Assembly (NCBI GenBank): GCA_018362935.1
Contig: JAHALQ010000013.1
Span: forward strand, 1 to 40,266
Source of the DNA: Pseudomonadota bacterium
Lineage (GTDB): Bacteria > Pseudomonadota > Alphaproteobacteria > RF32 > CAG-239
Length of the DNA: 40,266 nucleotides
Direction: 5' to 3'
The notes beneath the pieces are model-generated. The model worked only from the letters and a program-made list of their open reading frames with translations. It did not search any database and was not told the DNA's origin. This document shows, in pieces, positions 1 through 9,047 of the stretch. The translations under genes were made by a program, and so were the position numbers. Numbering within the stretch: position 1 is the stretch's first letter; each line of letters begins with the position of its first letter.

Positions 1-2
1 GC

Positions 3-113
3 AAATACGAAGAGTGCTCACACAAATATTACATCACGGGCTGTGCGACCGGCAACGTCAATATCGCCAAGAATACATGGTACGGCTGCTGGATGAAAAG
101 ACTGGCAAAGTAA
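3..113 (+). CDS. C-terminal end of a small Cys-containing protein (5' truncated)
   Basis: The reading frame is open from the window edge to the TAA at 111-113 and encodes about 36 residues with three cysteines, one in a TGCATG context. The product is not recognised. The following gene starts 25 bp later with its own ribosome binding site and is also Cys-rich, so the two may be members of one family of secreted Cys-rich proteins in tandem. That relation is inferred from composition and position only. The other two forward frames give less protein-like sequence. Confidence 0.45.
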   Translation, partial: KYEECSHKYYITGCATGNVNIAKNTWYGCWMKRLAK

Positions 114-138
114 TTGTAAACTCATGAGGAGAAAAGAA

Positions 139-750
139 ATGAAAAGAATAAGTTTATTAATCGGTACGGCGCTGCTGCTTTGCGCTGGCACCGCAACGGC
201 AGCCGAGGATTATGCCTGCGCCACACCCCCGACCTGCGCCGAACTCGGGTATACCGATACAGCGTCGGCCTGTCCAAATAATGCCGTTAAATGCCCTTTT
301 GATAAAACAAAGGTTAAGTGTATTGTTCCAATCGGCGTCCTCGGAGATTGTTATTTTTCTGACGGTTCTTTCGGCGACTGTTCACTTAAGGCTGAAAAAG
401 TCGGAAGAATTGTACAGGGTATTTATCTTACAAGACTTGGTTATTATGTTACCGATGCACCGGCAAAGGCTGTTTTGCTGAGAGGAAAAGTTACGGGGAA
501 CTGGTATTCCGTTACCGGCCAATGCCGGGAAAAAGGCGGAGTTGTTGCTACTGTATCTGACTTATATTTTAACAAAAAAGAGCTTAATGCCGCCCTATCT
601 AAACTCGGTGATGACGCATTGACGACAACCAATCTATGGGGCCCAGGCGAAGTATCTGCAACGACAGCGCAAAAATGCACGGATAATACCTGTAATTCAG
701 CAGATAAGACAACTTCTTTATCCGCCTATTGCGTTCGTTATCTGAACTGA
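139..750 (+). CDS. Cys-rich secreted protein of unknown function
   Basis: About 203 aa. The start is placed at 139 because AGGAG lies at 127-131 with good spacing, rather than at the ATG at 124. The N-terminus (MKRISLLIGTALLLCAG...ATAAEDY) is a classical Sec signal peptide, so the mature protein is probably periplasmic or exported. The mature N-terminus has a compact Cys module (CATPPTCAELGYTDTASAC... VKCPFD...KC), followed by a region with scattered cysteines and a terminal CVRYLN. A similar module (LGFTDTISECP ... KCPTD ... KC) occurs in the gene at the right edge, so this is a repeated exported-protein module in this genome. No enzymatic motif is visible. A strong terminator follows immediately. 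Confidence 0.75.
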   Translation: MKRISLLIGTALLLCAGTATAAEDYACATPPTCAELGYTDTASACPNNAVKCPFDKTKVKCIVPIGVLGDCYFSDGSFGDCSLKAEKVGRIVQGIYLTRLGYYVTDAPAKAVLLRGKVTGNWYSVTGQCREKGGVVATVSDLYFNKKELNAALSKLGDDALTTTNLWGPGEVSATTAQKCTDNTCNSADKTTSLSAYCVRYLN

Positions 751-762
751 CAAATATAAAAG

Positions 763-790
763 AAACCCCCGATTTTTATCGGGGGTTTTT
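763..790. terminator. Bidirectional Rho-independent terminator
   Basis: An AAACCCCCGAT / ATCGGGGGTTTTT stem-loop with a T-run on the plus strand and an A-run before it. It lies between the convergent ends of the Cys-rich gene (stop at 750) and the lipoprotein gene (stop at 792), so it can serve both strands. Confidence 0.9.
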
Positions 791-791
791 G

Positions 792-1370
792 TTATTTGGG
801 AAGTTTGGCGAGGCGGGCAGCAATCTTCTCAGCCAGTTCGCCGATCAGGCCGCTTTGCTGCAAGGCCAGGTTGTCATAAGTATCGCCGAGCGGGCGGCTC
901 AGAGCGACTTTGTCGCGGGCAATCAGTTTATTGTCATTATCCAATATGCTCCACCAGGCCTCGAGAACGACGTTTTCATTCCATATGCCTTCAAATTTGA
1001 TGATTTCGACCCAGACAATATAGTCAAACCCTTCTTTGCGGAAAGAACTCGGCTTGACGACGGCGTTGGGCAGGGCGCTGCCGATATCTGTCGCCAGTGT
1101 GTTTTGGATGGCATCGCTTAATGGCTCGGCCCAGCGGTTGTTTTCGGAAATGCTCAGCTCAACCTGATTGGCGTTGCGCGTGACAATCTGCGGTTTGTCG
1201 AGATAAACCGGAACTTTCACCGGTTCAACGCCGACAAATATTCTGGCGCTTTTAAATGTCTGCGCCGCCGGCGTTTGCGCCGTGAGGCTGTAAAAACGGG
1301 AGGGGCTGCTGAAGCCTCCGAGGCAGCCGCCGAGCAGGACAACGACGATTAGTGCAAAGAGCTTTTTCAT
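792..1370 (-). CDS. ABC-type transport auxiliary lipoprotein, PqiC-like
   Basis: 192 aa. The start at 1370 is chosen because it is preceded by a GGGAG ribosome binding site and gives a lipoprotein signal with lipobox LLGGC (Cys16); an upstream in-frame extension lacks this. The body contains the SRFYSLTA motif near the mature N-terminus and the RIFVGVEPVKVPVYLDKPQIV segment (shown in part here) typical of the PqiC/DUF330 auxiliary lipoproteins that accompany MCE transport systems. It is the last gene of the mla-like operon, 1 bp after mlaD. Inferred role: an outer-membrane-anchored periplasmic component that helps move lipids between the membranes. The family assignment is good; the exact partner role is inferred. 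Confidence 0.85.
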   Translation of the reverse strand: MKKLFALIVVVLLGGCLGGFSSPSRFYSLTAQTPAAQTFKSARIFVGVEPVKVPVYLDKPQIVTRNANQVELSISENNRWAEPLSDAIQNTLATDIGSALPNAVVKPSSFRKEGFDYIVWVEIIKFEGIWNENVVLEAWWSILDNDNKLIARDKVALSRPLGDTYDNLALQQSGLIGELAEKIAARLAKLPK

Positions 1371-1371
1371 T

Positions 1372-2151
1372 TTAATATCTCCCTTTTCCTTTGAGTAATG
1401 CTTCCGGATGGCGCTCCAGATAATCGGTGAAGTTACGCATCGATTTGGCCGCTTCGGCAACGTTGTTGATAGCGCGGTTCAGATTGCTCATGGTTTCTGC
1501 CGACATTCCTTTGTTGCCGCTGACGGTACGGTTGACGTTGGTGACGATTTGTTCGACCTGCGGCATGACTTTGGTGTTGAGTCTGTCAAAAAACAGGTTG
1601 AATTTTTCGACGCTCTGGCGAATCGGTATGTCCTGGATGCCTTTGGAAATTTCGCCCATCGGGGACAAAACCGTCGGGATTTCCATATATTTGCTGTTAG
1701 GCGGGTTGCGGCGGACAATTTTGGTGTCAGGCAGCATTTCCAGCTCTATCATCAGCAGGCCGGTCAGGTAACTCTGAGTGGTCAGGCGGGCACGCAGCCC
1801 TTTGTCAATCAGGGCATTGAGAAGCGCCACCTTGGTGTCAAATTCATCCGAGCTTATGTTTGTGCGGTTTTGCTCAACCATTTTGACATACACGGGTATG
1901 CTGAAATCCAGCGTGTCGGTGTTGGCAATGAGGTCAATATCGACAACTTTGCCAATCTGCACCCCTTTAAATACGACCGGCGCGCCGACATTCAAGCCAT
2001 TGATTGATTCTTCAAAATACATTACCAGCGTTTTGCCGTTGCTGCCGTAGAAAATTTTTTCCCGCAGGAAAAGGCTGATGACAACAAGCAAGACGGCCAA
2101 GCCGCTTATCATAAATAAACCAATGAGTCTTTTGTTGGGTTCTTTGCGCAT
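1372..2151 (-). CDS. mlaD: MlaD-family MCE protein (lipid transport periplasmic subunit)
   Basis: 259 aa. One N-terminal membrane anchor (about residues 9-28) is followed by a single MCE domain (about residues 38-120; FEESINGLNVGAPVVFKGV, IGKVVDI) and a C-terminal helical tail rich in Asn and Ala. This is the architecture of MlaD-like hexameric ring proteins that bind lipids in the periplasm. The gene lies 1 bp after mlaF and 1 bp before the lipoprotein gene, so translation is probably coupled. The tail is longer than in E. coli MlaD (183 aa), as is common in alphaproteobacterial homologues. Confidence 0.9.
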   Translation of the reverse strand: MRKEPNKRLIGLFMISGLAVLLVVISLFLREKIFYGSNGKTLVMYFEESINGLNVGAPVVFKGVQIGKVVDIDLIANTDTLDFSIPVYVKMVEQNRTNISSDEFDTKVALLNALIDKGLRARLTTQSYLTGLLMIELEMLPDTKIVRRNPPNSKYMEIPTVLSPMGEISKGIQDIPIRQSVEKFNLFFDRLNTKVMPQVEQIVTNVNRTVSGNKGMSAETMSNLNRAINNVAEAAKSMRNFTDYLERHPEALLKGKGRY

Positions 2152-2152
2152 G

Positions 2153-2908
2153 TTATTTTGCTCCCCGGGTTAAAAATTTGCGTACTTCTTCGTTGGGCGG
2201 ATTCTTTAATAATTCGTTGGGATTGCCGGTGCCGGAAATGCCTTTGACGGCGGCATTGAGGAATATTGAATTGGTGCCGATGTCAAAAATCGAAGCCAGT
2301 TCGTGGGTGACGACGACAATAGTGGTGCCGAGGCTTTTGTTGATGTCGATAATCAAATCATCCAGCAGTTTGGAACTGATGGGGTCAAGGCCTGCGGAAG
2401 GCTCGTCGAAATAAACGATTTCGGGGTCCAGCGCGAGGGCGCGAGCCAGACCGGCGCGTTTTTTCATGCCGCCGCTGATTTCGGAAGGATAAAATTCTCC
2501 AAAACCGGCAAGGCCGACAAGCGCGAGCTTTAGGTCGACCAGCTCGCGAATCAGTTTGTCTGAGTAATCCGTATACTGTTGCAGCGGCAGGGCAATATTT
2601 TCGGCCAGGGTCATGGAGCTGAACAAGGCGCCGCTCTGATAGAGAATGCCGCAGCGGCGCATAATTTCATTGCGGGCTTGTGCGCCGGCGCGGATAAAAT
2701 CGGTTCCGTCAATAATGACCTCGCCTTCGGTAACGGGCGTCAGCCCCGTCAAAACGCGCAGCAGACTGCTTTTGCCGCAGCCGCTGCCGCCCATAATTAT
2801 AAAAATATCTCCTTTGTTGATATTAAAGCTGATATTTTTGAGCAGCACGAAATCGCCATAGGCAATGGTCAGGTTGCGAACTTCTATTTGCGGTGTGCTT
2901 TTTATCAT
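2153..2908 (-). CDS. mlaF: MlaF-family ABC transporter ATPase
   Basis: 251 aa, a full-length ABC ATPase domain. Walker A is GGSGCGKSS (residues 40-48), the Q-loop Gln is near 91, the signature is SGGMKKRAG (about 145-153), Walker B is EIVYFDEP (about 163-170), and the H-loop is THE (about 201-203). The SGGMKKR signature is characteristic of the MlaF/Ttg2A branch. It would power MlaE at the inner membrane for phospholipid or other lipid transport. Its start overlaps the end of mlaE by 4 bp (ATGA-type), indicating translational coupling. Confidence 0.93.
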   Translation of the reverse strand: MIKSTPQIEVRNLTIAYGDFVLLKNISFNINKGDIFIIMGGSGCGKSSLLRVLTGLTPVTEGEVIIDGTDFIRAGAQARNEIMRRCGILYQSGALFSSMTLAENIALPLQQYTDYSDKLIRELVDLKLALVGLAGFGEFYPSEISGGMKKRAGLARALALDPEIVYFDEPSAGLDPISSKLLDDLIIDINKSLGTTIVVVTHELASIFDIGTNSIFLNAAVKGISGTGNPNELLKNPPNEEVRKFLTRGAK

Positions 2909-4017
2909 ATGCCCAGCACCTCAAAAATAAGCGTGATTATGCCGGTGGCGACAATCATCCATACAATCGCCGAAACAACAGCTTGTGTTGTGGCCTTACC
3001 GACGCTGTCGGCGTTGCGGCCGCAGTAAATTCCGTAATAGCAGCCGCACAGTGAAATAATGACGCCGAAAACCAATGCGTGAAACAGTCCGACCAAAAAG
3101 TTGTCCATACTCAGCGCATTTACGGAATAAGTCCAGTATTCGGCGGCGGAAATATCCAGCATGCCGACGCCGACGGCCGCGCCGCCGATTATTCCCATAA
3201 AGTCGGCCAGAATCGTCAACAAGGGAATTGTTAATGTCAGAGCCATGATGCGCGGCAGAACAAGAAAATCCTGCGTTGAAATGCCCATGGTTGTGAGCGC
3301 GTCAATTTCTTCATTGACCTGCATTGTGCCGATGGTGGCGGCGTAGGACGCGCCGGTGCGGCCGGCCATGATAATGCCGACCATAATCGCGCCCATAATC
3401 CGGGTCATGCCGATGGCGACCAGGCTGGCGACATAAATCTGGGCACCGAAAGTTTTTAACTGGATGGCGCCGACAAATGCAAGAATCAAGCCGACCATGA
3501 AACTGACCAGCGATACGATGCCGACTGCTTTGTAGCTGCAGTCTTCCAGCGCGAACATAAAATCTACCCGGCGCATGACGGCGGTTCCGGAGAAAAAGCG
3601 GCCGATCGAGGCAAAAGTGCGGCGGATAAAGCCCCAGCCTTTGGCAACGGCCAGCACAACGGCTATTCCTTTAGCACCGACGGCTTCGACAAAGGGCAGG
3701 CGCGGTTCGTGCTTGAGGTCTGGCTTGCGGTCGACTGTCAGGGCCAGTTCAATAAGTTTGGAAAGGTTGTCGGGAAAATCCGCGTATTCGACGGCAATGT
3801 TTTTGTGCCCGGCTGTTTTAAGCAGTTCGAATATCAGCGCCAGCAGAGTGGAATCCCATTTTTGCAATTTTGCTGCATTGATAACAATGCCGGATATTCT
3901 GCGAGTTTGAATTTCGTGCAGCAGTTTTTGTTTGGTTTGTTCATCATCAAAACCAAGGTAGTTTCCGTTCAAGGTGATTTCCAGCGAATTGTTGATGAGG
4001 GCGTATTTTAGCTGCAT
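2905..4017 (-). CDS. mlaE: MlaE-family permease with N-terminal STAS-like domain
   Basis: 370 aa. The first ~95 residues form a soluble STAS-like domain, and residues ~140-365 are the MlaE permease domain with several membrane segments and the conserved MVGIIMAGRTGASYAA stretch. Fusion of the STAS module (MlaB function) to MlaE is seen in many alphaproteobacteria and mitochondrial/plastid relatives; in E. coli mlaB is a separate gene. This is the first gene of the minus-strand operon mlaE-mlaF-mlaD-lipoprotein. The 131-bp gap to the divergent gene at 4149 must hold its promoter. Confidence 0.92.
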   Translation of the reverse strand: MQLKYALINNSLEITLNGNYLGFDDEQTKQKLLHEIQTRRISGIVINAAKLQKWDSTLLALIFELLKTAGHKNIAVEYADFPDNLSKLIELALTVDRKPDLKHEPRLPFVEAVGAKGIAVVLAVAKGWGFIRRTFASIGRFFSGTAVMRRVDFMFALEDCSYKAVGIVSLVSFMVGLILAFVGAIQLKTFGAQIYVASLVAIGMTRIMGAIMVGIIMAGRTGASYAATIGTMQVNEEIDALTTMGISTQDFLVLPRIMALTLTIPLLTILADFMGIIGGAAVGVGMLDISAAEYWTYSVNALSMDNFLVGLFHALVFGVIISLCGCYYGIYCGRNADSVGKATTQAVVSAIVWMIVATGIITLIFEVLGI

Positions 4018-4148
4018 TGTGTTTTCCGTTAAATTTGTGCTTTTAAATTATGCCTATATGCCGATTTGTCAAGAATAATAAGAAATCCGCACACGTTATC
4101 TGTTAATTTACTTTTATCGCGTATGCTTATTTCAAAAGGACTGGGACG

Positions 4149-4409
4149 ATGGTGAAAAAAATATTTCTGGCCGGGTTATGGTTGTTTTTGAGCGGCTGCG
4201 TATCTTATTATCAGGGATACGAGAATGACTATTATGCCTCAAGTTACGGCAGCTTTTATAATGCTCCGCTCCGGGTGCGCGGACTGAGTTATAACGATTT
4301 TTACATGCTGGACAATTATCCGGGGGATTATTTTGACATGCAGCTTTGGTCCGCACTTGGCAATATGACGCGGTTTTCGATTGTGTCCATATCCCGCAGC
4401 CTCAGATAA
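4149..4409 (+). CDS. Small Tyr/Asn-rich lipoprotein, unknown function
   Basis: 86 aa, starting at an ATG with AGGA upstream (about 4137). The N-terminus MVKKIFLAGLWLFLSGC is a lipoprotein signal with Cys17 as the lipidation site. The short mature part is rich in Tyr, Asn and Ser (YYQGYENDYYASSYGSFY) and has no recognised domain. It is divergent from mlaE, but that does not show a functional link. It is probably an envelope lipoprotein; nothing more specific can be read. Confidence 0.7.
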   Translation: MVKKIFLAGLWLFLSGCVSYYQGYENDYYASSYGSFYNAPLRVRGLSYNDFYMLDNYPGDYFDMQLWSALGNMTRFSIVSISRSLR

Positions 4410-4491
4410 AGAGAAGATTTAATTTGACATTTCAGGTCGAGATTATAATATTATTGACGATGACTTTTATTGTTATAAGAGGAGATTTGAT

Positions 4492-4908
4492 ATGAAAAAA
4501 AGTATGTTAACGGCAGTTTGTGCAGCGGCTCTGATTCTGGGTGCCGTCCAGGTACAAGCCCAGCAAAATCCGGCTATGCCTCAAAGACCGATGCCGCAGG
4601 CGCAAAACAACGGCGGACTGTTTGAACAATTAAATCTGACGACCGAACAACAGGAAGCATATCAGAAAATTAAGGATACGACCCGGGATAAAATGGCCGA
4701 AGTTCGTAAGGAAATGAAAGTATACCTTGATAAAATAGAGGCTCTCCGCGTCGAAGAGCAAAATGAATTCGAAAAAATTCTGACGCCGGAGCAAAAGAAT
4801 ATTTTTGATCAATACAAAGCCGAAAGAAAGGCTCAAGAAGAAGCCAACAAGGCCAGAATAGAAGAAATGAGAAAACGGTACGAAGCCCAAAGGGCCGCAA
4901 AAAAATAA
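4492..4908 (+). CDS. Spy/CpxP-like (LTxxQ) periplasmic protein
   Basis: 138 aa with a Sec signal peptide (residues 1-24, cleaved after VQAQA-type residues). A short Pro/Gln/Met-rich linker is followed by a highly charged helical region with two LTxxQ-like motifs, LTTEQQ and LTPEQK, which define the Spy/CpxP superfamily. Such proteins are periplasmic chaperones or stress sensors induced by envelope damage; that role is inferred here. The ribosome binding site AGGAG at 4481-4485 supports the start. The gene stands alone, ending in a strong terminator. Confidence 0.75.
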   Translation: MKKSMLTAVCAAALILGAVQVQAQQNPAMPQRPMPQAQNNGGLFEQLNLTTEQQEAYQKIKDTTRDKMAEVRKEMKVYLDKIEALRVEEQNEFEKILTPEQKNIFDQYKAERKAQEEANKARIEEMRKRYEAQRAAKK

Positions 4909-4928
4909 CCATTGCGGCTTTTAGGGAT

Positions 4929-4963
4929 AAAAGCACTCTCGGATAGGTTGAGAGTGCTTTTTG
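4929..4963 (+). terminator. Rho-independent terminator
   Basis: An AAAGCACTCTC / GAGAGTGCTTTTT stem-loop with a T-run, 20 bp after the Spy-like gene. It separates that gene from the opgG operon. Confidence 0.9.
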
Positions 4964-5029
4964 ATGACTAAATCAGTTTTGAACCGGCAGCGTAAATTCT
5001 ACGGACTCAGCGGCGGAAGGACTAAATTT

Positions 5030-6586
5030 ATGTATAAAAAGATTTTTTTGGGCGTTCTCATTCTGGCATGTGCCGGTGCGGGATACGGGTATTGGTTTTA
5101 TTACAATCGCGCGGACATTTTTGAGAATCCGGCAAACGAAGACAATTTCAGCTTTGAAAGCGTAATTGCGCAGGCTAAGGCGATGGCGGCGCTTCCGTAC
5201 AAGGCGCCAGACAGCGAACTGCCGCCGGCATTGAAAGAACTGTCTTATGACGACCACCGGGATATTCGTTTTGTTCGGGAAAACGGCCCGTGGTATAATC
5301 AAAGGCTTCCTTATGAAGTGCAGTTTTTTCATTTGGGCAATATTTTTCAGATATCGGTGCCGATTAACGAAGTTATTGACGGAAAAGCCCGCCCGATAAA
5401 ATATTCGGCCGCTTTTTTCGATTACGGTAAAAACAAGTTGGATACCAAAAACTTTGCGAATCTGGGCTATGCCGGCTTCCGGCTGCACAACCCGCTGAAT
5501 ACAACTGCTTATTTTGATGAGCTGGTTTCCTTTTTGGGCGCAAGTTATTTCAGGGGACTGGCCAAAGGGCAGCACTACGGCTTGTCCAGCCGCGGCCTGG
5601 CGATTGACACGGCCGAGCTGAACGGAGAAGAGTTTCCGGTTTTCAGAGAATTCTGGCTGGAAAAACCAAGAACAAAAGACAAGTTTATCCGGTTATACGC
5701 TTTGCTTGACAGCAAAAGCGCCAGCGGGGCTTACAGTTTTAAAATTATTCCCGGAACCAATACGGTCATGGACGTCCAGGCGGTATTATTTCCGCGGGAA
5801 GACATCAAAAAACTCGGCGTGGCGCCTCTGACATCCATGTTTTTATTCGGTGAAAACAATAAAAACCAGTTTGACGACTACCGTCCGGAAGTACATGACA
5901 GCGACGGGCTGTTAATTCACAACGGCAATGACGAATGGTTATGGCGGCCGCTGGACAATTCAAAAAATCTGCGTATCAGTTCGTTTGTGGATGAAAATCC
6001 CAAAGGTTTCGGTTTGTTGCAGCGTGACAGAGATTTGGCGCATTATCTTGATTTTGAAGCAAATTACCAGTCGAGGCCGAGCGCATGGGTCGAACCGCTG
6101 GAAGGCTGGGGAAAAGGGATGGTGCAATTGGTTGAAATTCCTTCGCGGCAGGAAATTCATGATAATATCGTGGCTTACTGGGTGCCTCAGAAAAGCGTCA
6201 AAGCCGGAAAAGAATACCGTTTTTCTTACCGGCTGATTTGGCTGAATGAAGTTATGAAAGAGCAAAAGCTCGCGGCTGTCACTGCCACCCGTACAGGTAT
6301 TGGCGGCGTTTCAGGAACAACGGATAATACGGAAAAACGAAAGTTTGTCATTGATTTTTCCGGCGAAAATCTGAACAAAAATTTCCGGGAGCAGAATATT
6401 CTGCCCGATGTTTCGTGCCGTTCAGGCAAAATTACCCATGTCAACGCGGTATATAATCCGGTGACGGGCGGGGTAACGGTTTATGCCGACTATCTGCCGA
6501 AAGATAACGCGGACGAACTGCGGATTGCTTTGACGCAAAACGGAAAAATCATATCGGAAGTATGGAGTTATCAATGGTTAAGGTAG
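5030..6586 (+). CDS. opgG: Periplasmic glucan biosynthesis protein OpgG/MdoG
   Basis: 518 aa from the ATG at 5030, preceded by GGCGGAAGGA. The frame is open further upstream, but that part overlaps the terminator and would put 23 unrelated residues ahead of the signal or anchor segment (YKKIFLGVLILACAGAGYGYW). The body matches the MdoG domain: FENPANEDNFSFESVIAQAK near the mature N-terminus (quoted in part), the SYDDHRDIRF motif, and SSRGLAIDTA, SFVDENPKGFGL and RDRDLAHYLD. It acts in the periplasm in making branched osmoregulated periplasmic glucans with the OpgH glucosyltransferase, encoded two genes downstream. An immunoglobulin-like C-terminal domain is expected from the family. Confidence 0.93.
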   Translation: MYKKIFLGVLILACAGAGYGYWFYYNRADIFENPANEDNFSFESVIAQAKAMAALPYKAPDSELPPALKELSYDDHRDIRFVRENGPWYNQRLPYEVQFFHLGNIFQISVPINEVIDGKARPIKYSAAFFDYGKNKLDTKNFANLGYAGFRLHNPLNTTAYFDELVSFLGASYFRGLAKGQHYGLSSRGLAIDTAELNGEEFPVFREFWLEKPRTKDKFIRLYALLDSKSASGAYSFKIIPGTNTVMDVQAVLFPREDIKKLGVAPLTSMFLFGENNKNQFDDYRPEVHDSDGLLIHNGNDEWLWRPLDNSKNLRISSFVDENPKGFGLLQRDRDLAHYLDFEANYQSRPSAWVEPLEGWGKGMVQLVEIPSRQEIHDNIVAYWVPQKSVKAGKEYRFSYRLIWLNEVMKEQKLAAVTATRTGIGGVSGTTDNTEKRKFVIDFSGENLNKNFREQNILPDVSCRSGKITHVNAVYNPVTGGVTVYADYLPKDNADELRIALTQNGKIISEVWSYQWLR

Positions 6587-7020
6587 TTGTCCGCGACGGA
6601 AGGGAAATTGTCCGCGCCTATCTGCAAGGCCTCGGTTTCGGCAGCGGCTGCAATCCCGATACGCTGATAAACGAGCATCCGTCTTTGCGCGAGCCAAACG
6701 GCGATATTGTCGCGCTGCTGGATGAAATCATATATACCGCGGCGGCGAAAGTTTTGCCGCCGCAACTGTGCGAGAATCCCCGGCATGCAGCAGCGCTATA
6801 CAAAGCTTTGTATATGGAACTCGGCGGCGCGGCGCGGTGGGGAACGGCACCCTGGCGCGAAGATTATGTCAATCCGCCATATTTTGAGGAAATGAAAAAG
6901 CAGGCCTTTGAGGTTGTGCCGCCTTATTGTTTTTCGGAAATGCCGAGGCAGGTTATTGAGCCGGCGGTGGGAAAATTTGCCGCTTTTCTGAAATTTTCAC
7001 GGAGAAAGAAACATGATTAA
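6574..7020 (+). CDS. Unknown 148-aa protein inserted between opgG and opgH
   Basis: Its start overlaps the opgG end by 13 bp and its end overlaps the opgH start by 8 bp, so all three genes look translationally coupled. The start at 6574 is favoured because GGAG (6564-6567) is well spaced; an ATG at 6562 is also possible. The protein has no signal peptide and no membrane segment and looks cytoplasmic. Visible features are VRAYLQGLGFGSGCNPDTL near the N-terminus and an aromatic, Pro-rich C-terminal half ending in a basic RRKK. I do not recognise the family. Its position suggests a role in glucan synthesis or its control, but this is inference only. Confidence 0.75.
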   Translation: MVKVVVRDGREIVRAYLQGLGFGSGCNPDTLINEHPSLREPNGDIVALLDEIIYTAAAKVLPPQLCENPRHAAALYKALYMELGGAARWGTAPWREDYVNPPYFEEMKKQAFEVVPPYCFSEMPRQVIEPAVGKFAAFLKFSRRKKHD

Positions 7021-9037
7021 AGGCCGGGAAATAAATGTCCAGCAAATCCGCCGGCGCCGTATCTGCGTTTTCGGTTGCATGTTTGCGGCGACTCTGGTTT
7101 TGGGGCTGAAGTGGGTTTCGGCGATGCCGACGGAAGCCAATATTGTCGCCAAGACAGTGATGACGGGACTGTTTTTGATGACCTCGGCGTGGATTTCGCT
7201 GTTTTTCTTTTCCAGCCTGTTCGGTTTTTTTGAATTGCTGCGCGGGCGCAACGTTCCGGGTATCCGCTGGATGCCGGCGGATACGCGGCTGAAATCGAAA
7301 ACCGCTGTGCTGATGCCGGTTTATAATGAAAATCCGCAGCAGGTCTTTGCCAATCTGCTGGCGATGGCGCAGAGTCTGGTCAAGACCGGACAGGGCGGTT
7401 GTTATGATATCTTTGTGTTGAGCGACACGACCAATCCCAAAGTCTGGGTACAGGAAGAATCCATGTGGAATCAGGCGCGGCGCCTGATGCCGCAGGAAAT
7501 TAAGCTGTATTATCGCCGGCGGCCTAAAAACGTGGCGCGAAAAAGCGGCAATATTGAGGACTTTTGCCATAAATGGGGCGCTTTATACGATTATATGATT
7601 GTTTTGGATGCCGACAGCCTGCTTAACGGGAAAACCATGCTTACGATGTCGCAGCTGATGGAAGCCAATGCCGATACGGGGATTATTCAGGCGCCGCCGA
7701 TGTGCATTAACAGCCGGTCTTTGTTCGCAAGGATTCAGCAGTTTGCGGGACGGGTCTACGGGCCGATTGTTTCAGCCGGGCTGGCCTACTGGCAGGTGAA
7801 TGACAGCAATTACTGGGGGCATAATGCAATTATCCGCGTCAAAGCCTTTATTGAATGCTGCGGTTTGCCCGTGCTTAGCGGTCGTAAACCCTTCGGCGGC
7901 CATATTCTGAGCCATGATTTTGTGGAGGCGGCACTCATCCGCCGCGGCGGCTGGAAAGCCTGGCTGCTGCCCGAACTGGGCGGCAGTTACGAGGAATGTC
8001 CGCCGACAATGATTGACTTTGCAATACGCGACCGGCGCTGGTGCCAGGGAAACATGCAGCACCTGAAAATTCTGGTTTCCAGACATCTGCACCCGGTGAG
8101 CCGGATACATTTTACAATCGGCATCATGTCATACCTGTCTTCGCCGCTGTGGCTGAGCTTTTTGATTATGGGCATATTGGTGGCGCTCGGCCATGAGTAT
8201 TTTCCGCCCGAATATTTTGACAAAGAGCAGACTCTGTTTCCGATTTGGCCGATATTTGACAAAATCGGGACAATCGCTTTGTTCGCTGTTTCCATGTTTA
8301 TGCTGATTTTTCCGAAGTTTCTGGGCGTTGTCATATACCTCAAAAACAACCGCGCCGGTAAAATCGGCGGGATTTTCGGCGTGATTAAAAGTTTGCTGGC
8401 GGAAATCGTGTTTTCGGCTTTGTCAGCGCCGATTATGATGATGTTTCAGAGCAAATTCGTATGGGAAATTTTTACAGGACAGGATGCAGGGTGGAGCACG
8501 CAAAACCGCGGCGGCAGTACTTCGTGGCGGGAAGCCGCAAAAAGGCATTTGGGGCACACGCTGCTCGGCATGCTGACCACCGTAGTGGTATGGAAATATA
8601 TTAATCCGCTGTTTTACTGGATGCTGCCGATAACCATCGGGCTGATGCTATCAATCCCGATTTCGGTTATTTCGTCGCGGACGGGCGCGGGAGAGGCAGC
8701 ATTCCGGCATAAATGGTTTGTTATTCCGGAAGAAATCGACGAACCTCAAATTGCGGCCGCTGCCGCCCGGTTTTATGACCGGCTGGAACCGGCAATTAAC
8801 GACGGGGTGATTGCATTAATCAGCAATAATTATATGCTGCAGGTTCATAACACCATGCTGGAGACAAACGGTCCGGCACCGGAATTTGACAAAGAAGTGG
8901 CAGACAACGCGCGGATTAAGCTGGATAATTACGTCAGTTATCAGAAGCAGCCGGAGTTTACCCGCGATGAAGAAATCTTTTTGCTGTATAATCCGGAAAT
9001 ACTGGACGAGGCCAGCCTGGCTCTGAGCTTATCCTGA
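7013..9037 (+). CDS. opgH: Glucan biosynthesis glucosyltransferase OpgH/MdoH
   Basis: 674 aa. The family-2 glycosyltransferase core is clear: AVLMPVYNENP (about 98-107), an SDTTNP motif (about 137), VLDADS (DxD, about 197-202) and RRWCQGN (about 341-347). It is flanked by N-terminal membrane segments (about 15-38 and 48-75) and several C-terminal ones. OpgH is the inner-membrane enzyme that polymerises the beta-1,2-glucan backbone from UDP-glucose. It is shorter than E. coli OpgH (847 aa) at the N-terminus, which is usual for alphaproteobacterial forms. The ribosome binding site GGAGA lies just upstream, inside the preceding gene. Confidence 0.93.
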   Translation: MIKGREINVQQIRRRRICVFGCMFAATLVLGLKWVSAMPTEANIVAKTVMTGLFLMTSAWISLFFFSSLFGFFELLRGRNVPGIRWMPADTRLKSKTAVLMPVYNENPQQVFANLLAMAQSLVKTGQGGCYDIFVLSDTTNPKVWVQEESMWNQARRLMPQEIKLYYRRRPKNVARKSGNIEDFCHKWGALYDYMIVLDADSLLNGKTMLTMSQLMEANADTGIIQAPPMCINSRSLFARIQQFAGRVYGPIVSAGLAYWQVNDSNYWGHNAIIRVKAFIECCGLPVLSGRKPFGGHILSHDFVEAALIRRGGWKAWLLPELGGSYEECPPTMIDFAIRDRRWCQGNMQHLKILVSRHLHPVSRIHFTIGIMSYLSSPLWLSFLIMGILVALGHEYFPPEYFDKEQTLFPIWPIFDKIGTIALFAVSMFMLIFPKFLGVVIYLKNNRAGKIGGIFGVIKSLLAEIVFSALSAPIMMMFQSKFVWEIFTGQDAGWSTQNRGGSTSWREAAKRHLGHTLLGMLTTVVVWKYINPLFYWMLPITIGLMLSIPISVISSRTGAGEAAFRHKWFVIPEEIDEPQIAAAAARFYDRLEPAINDGVIALISNNYMLQVHNTMLETNGPAPEFDKEVADNARIKLDNYVSYQKQPEFTRDEEIFLLYNPEILDEASLALSLS

Positions 9038-9047
9038 CCGACAGGCT

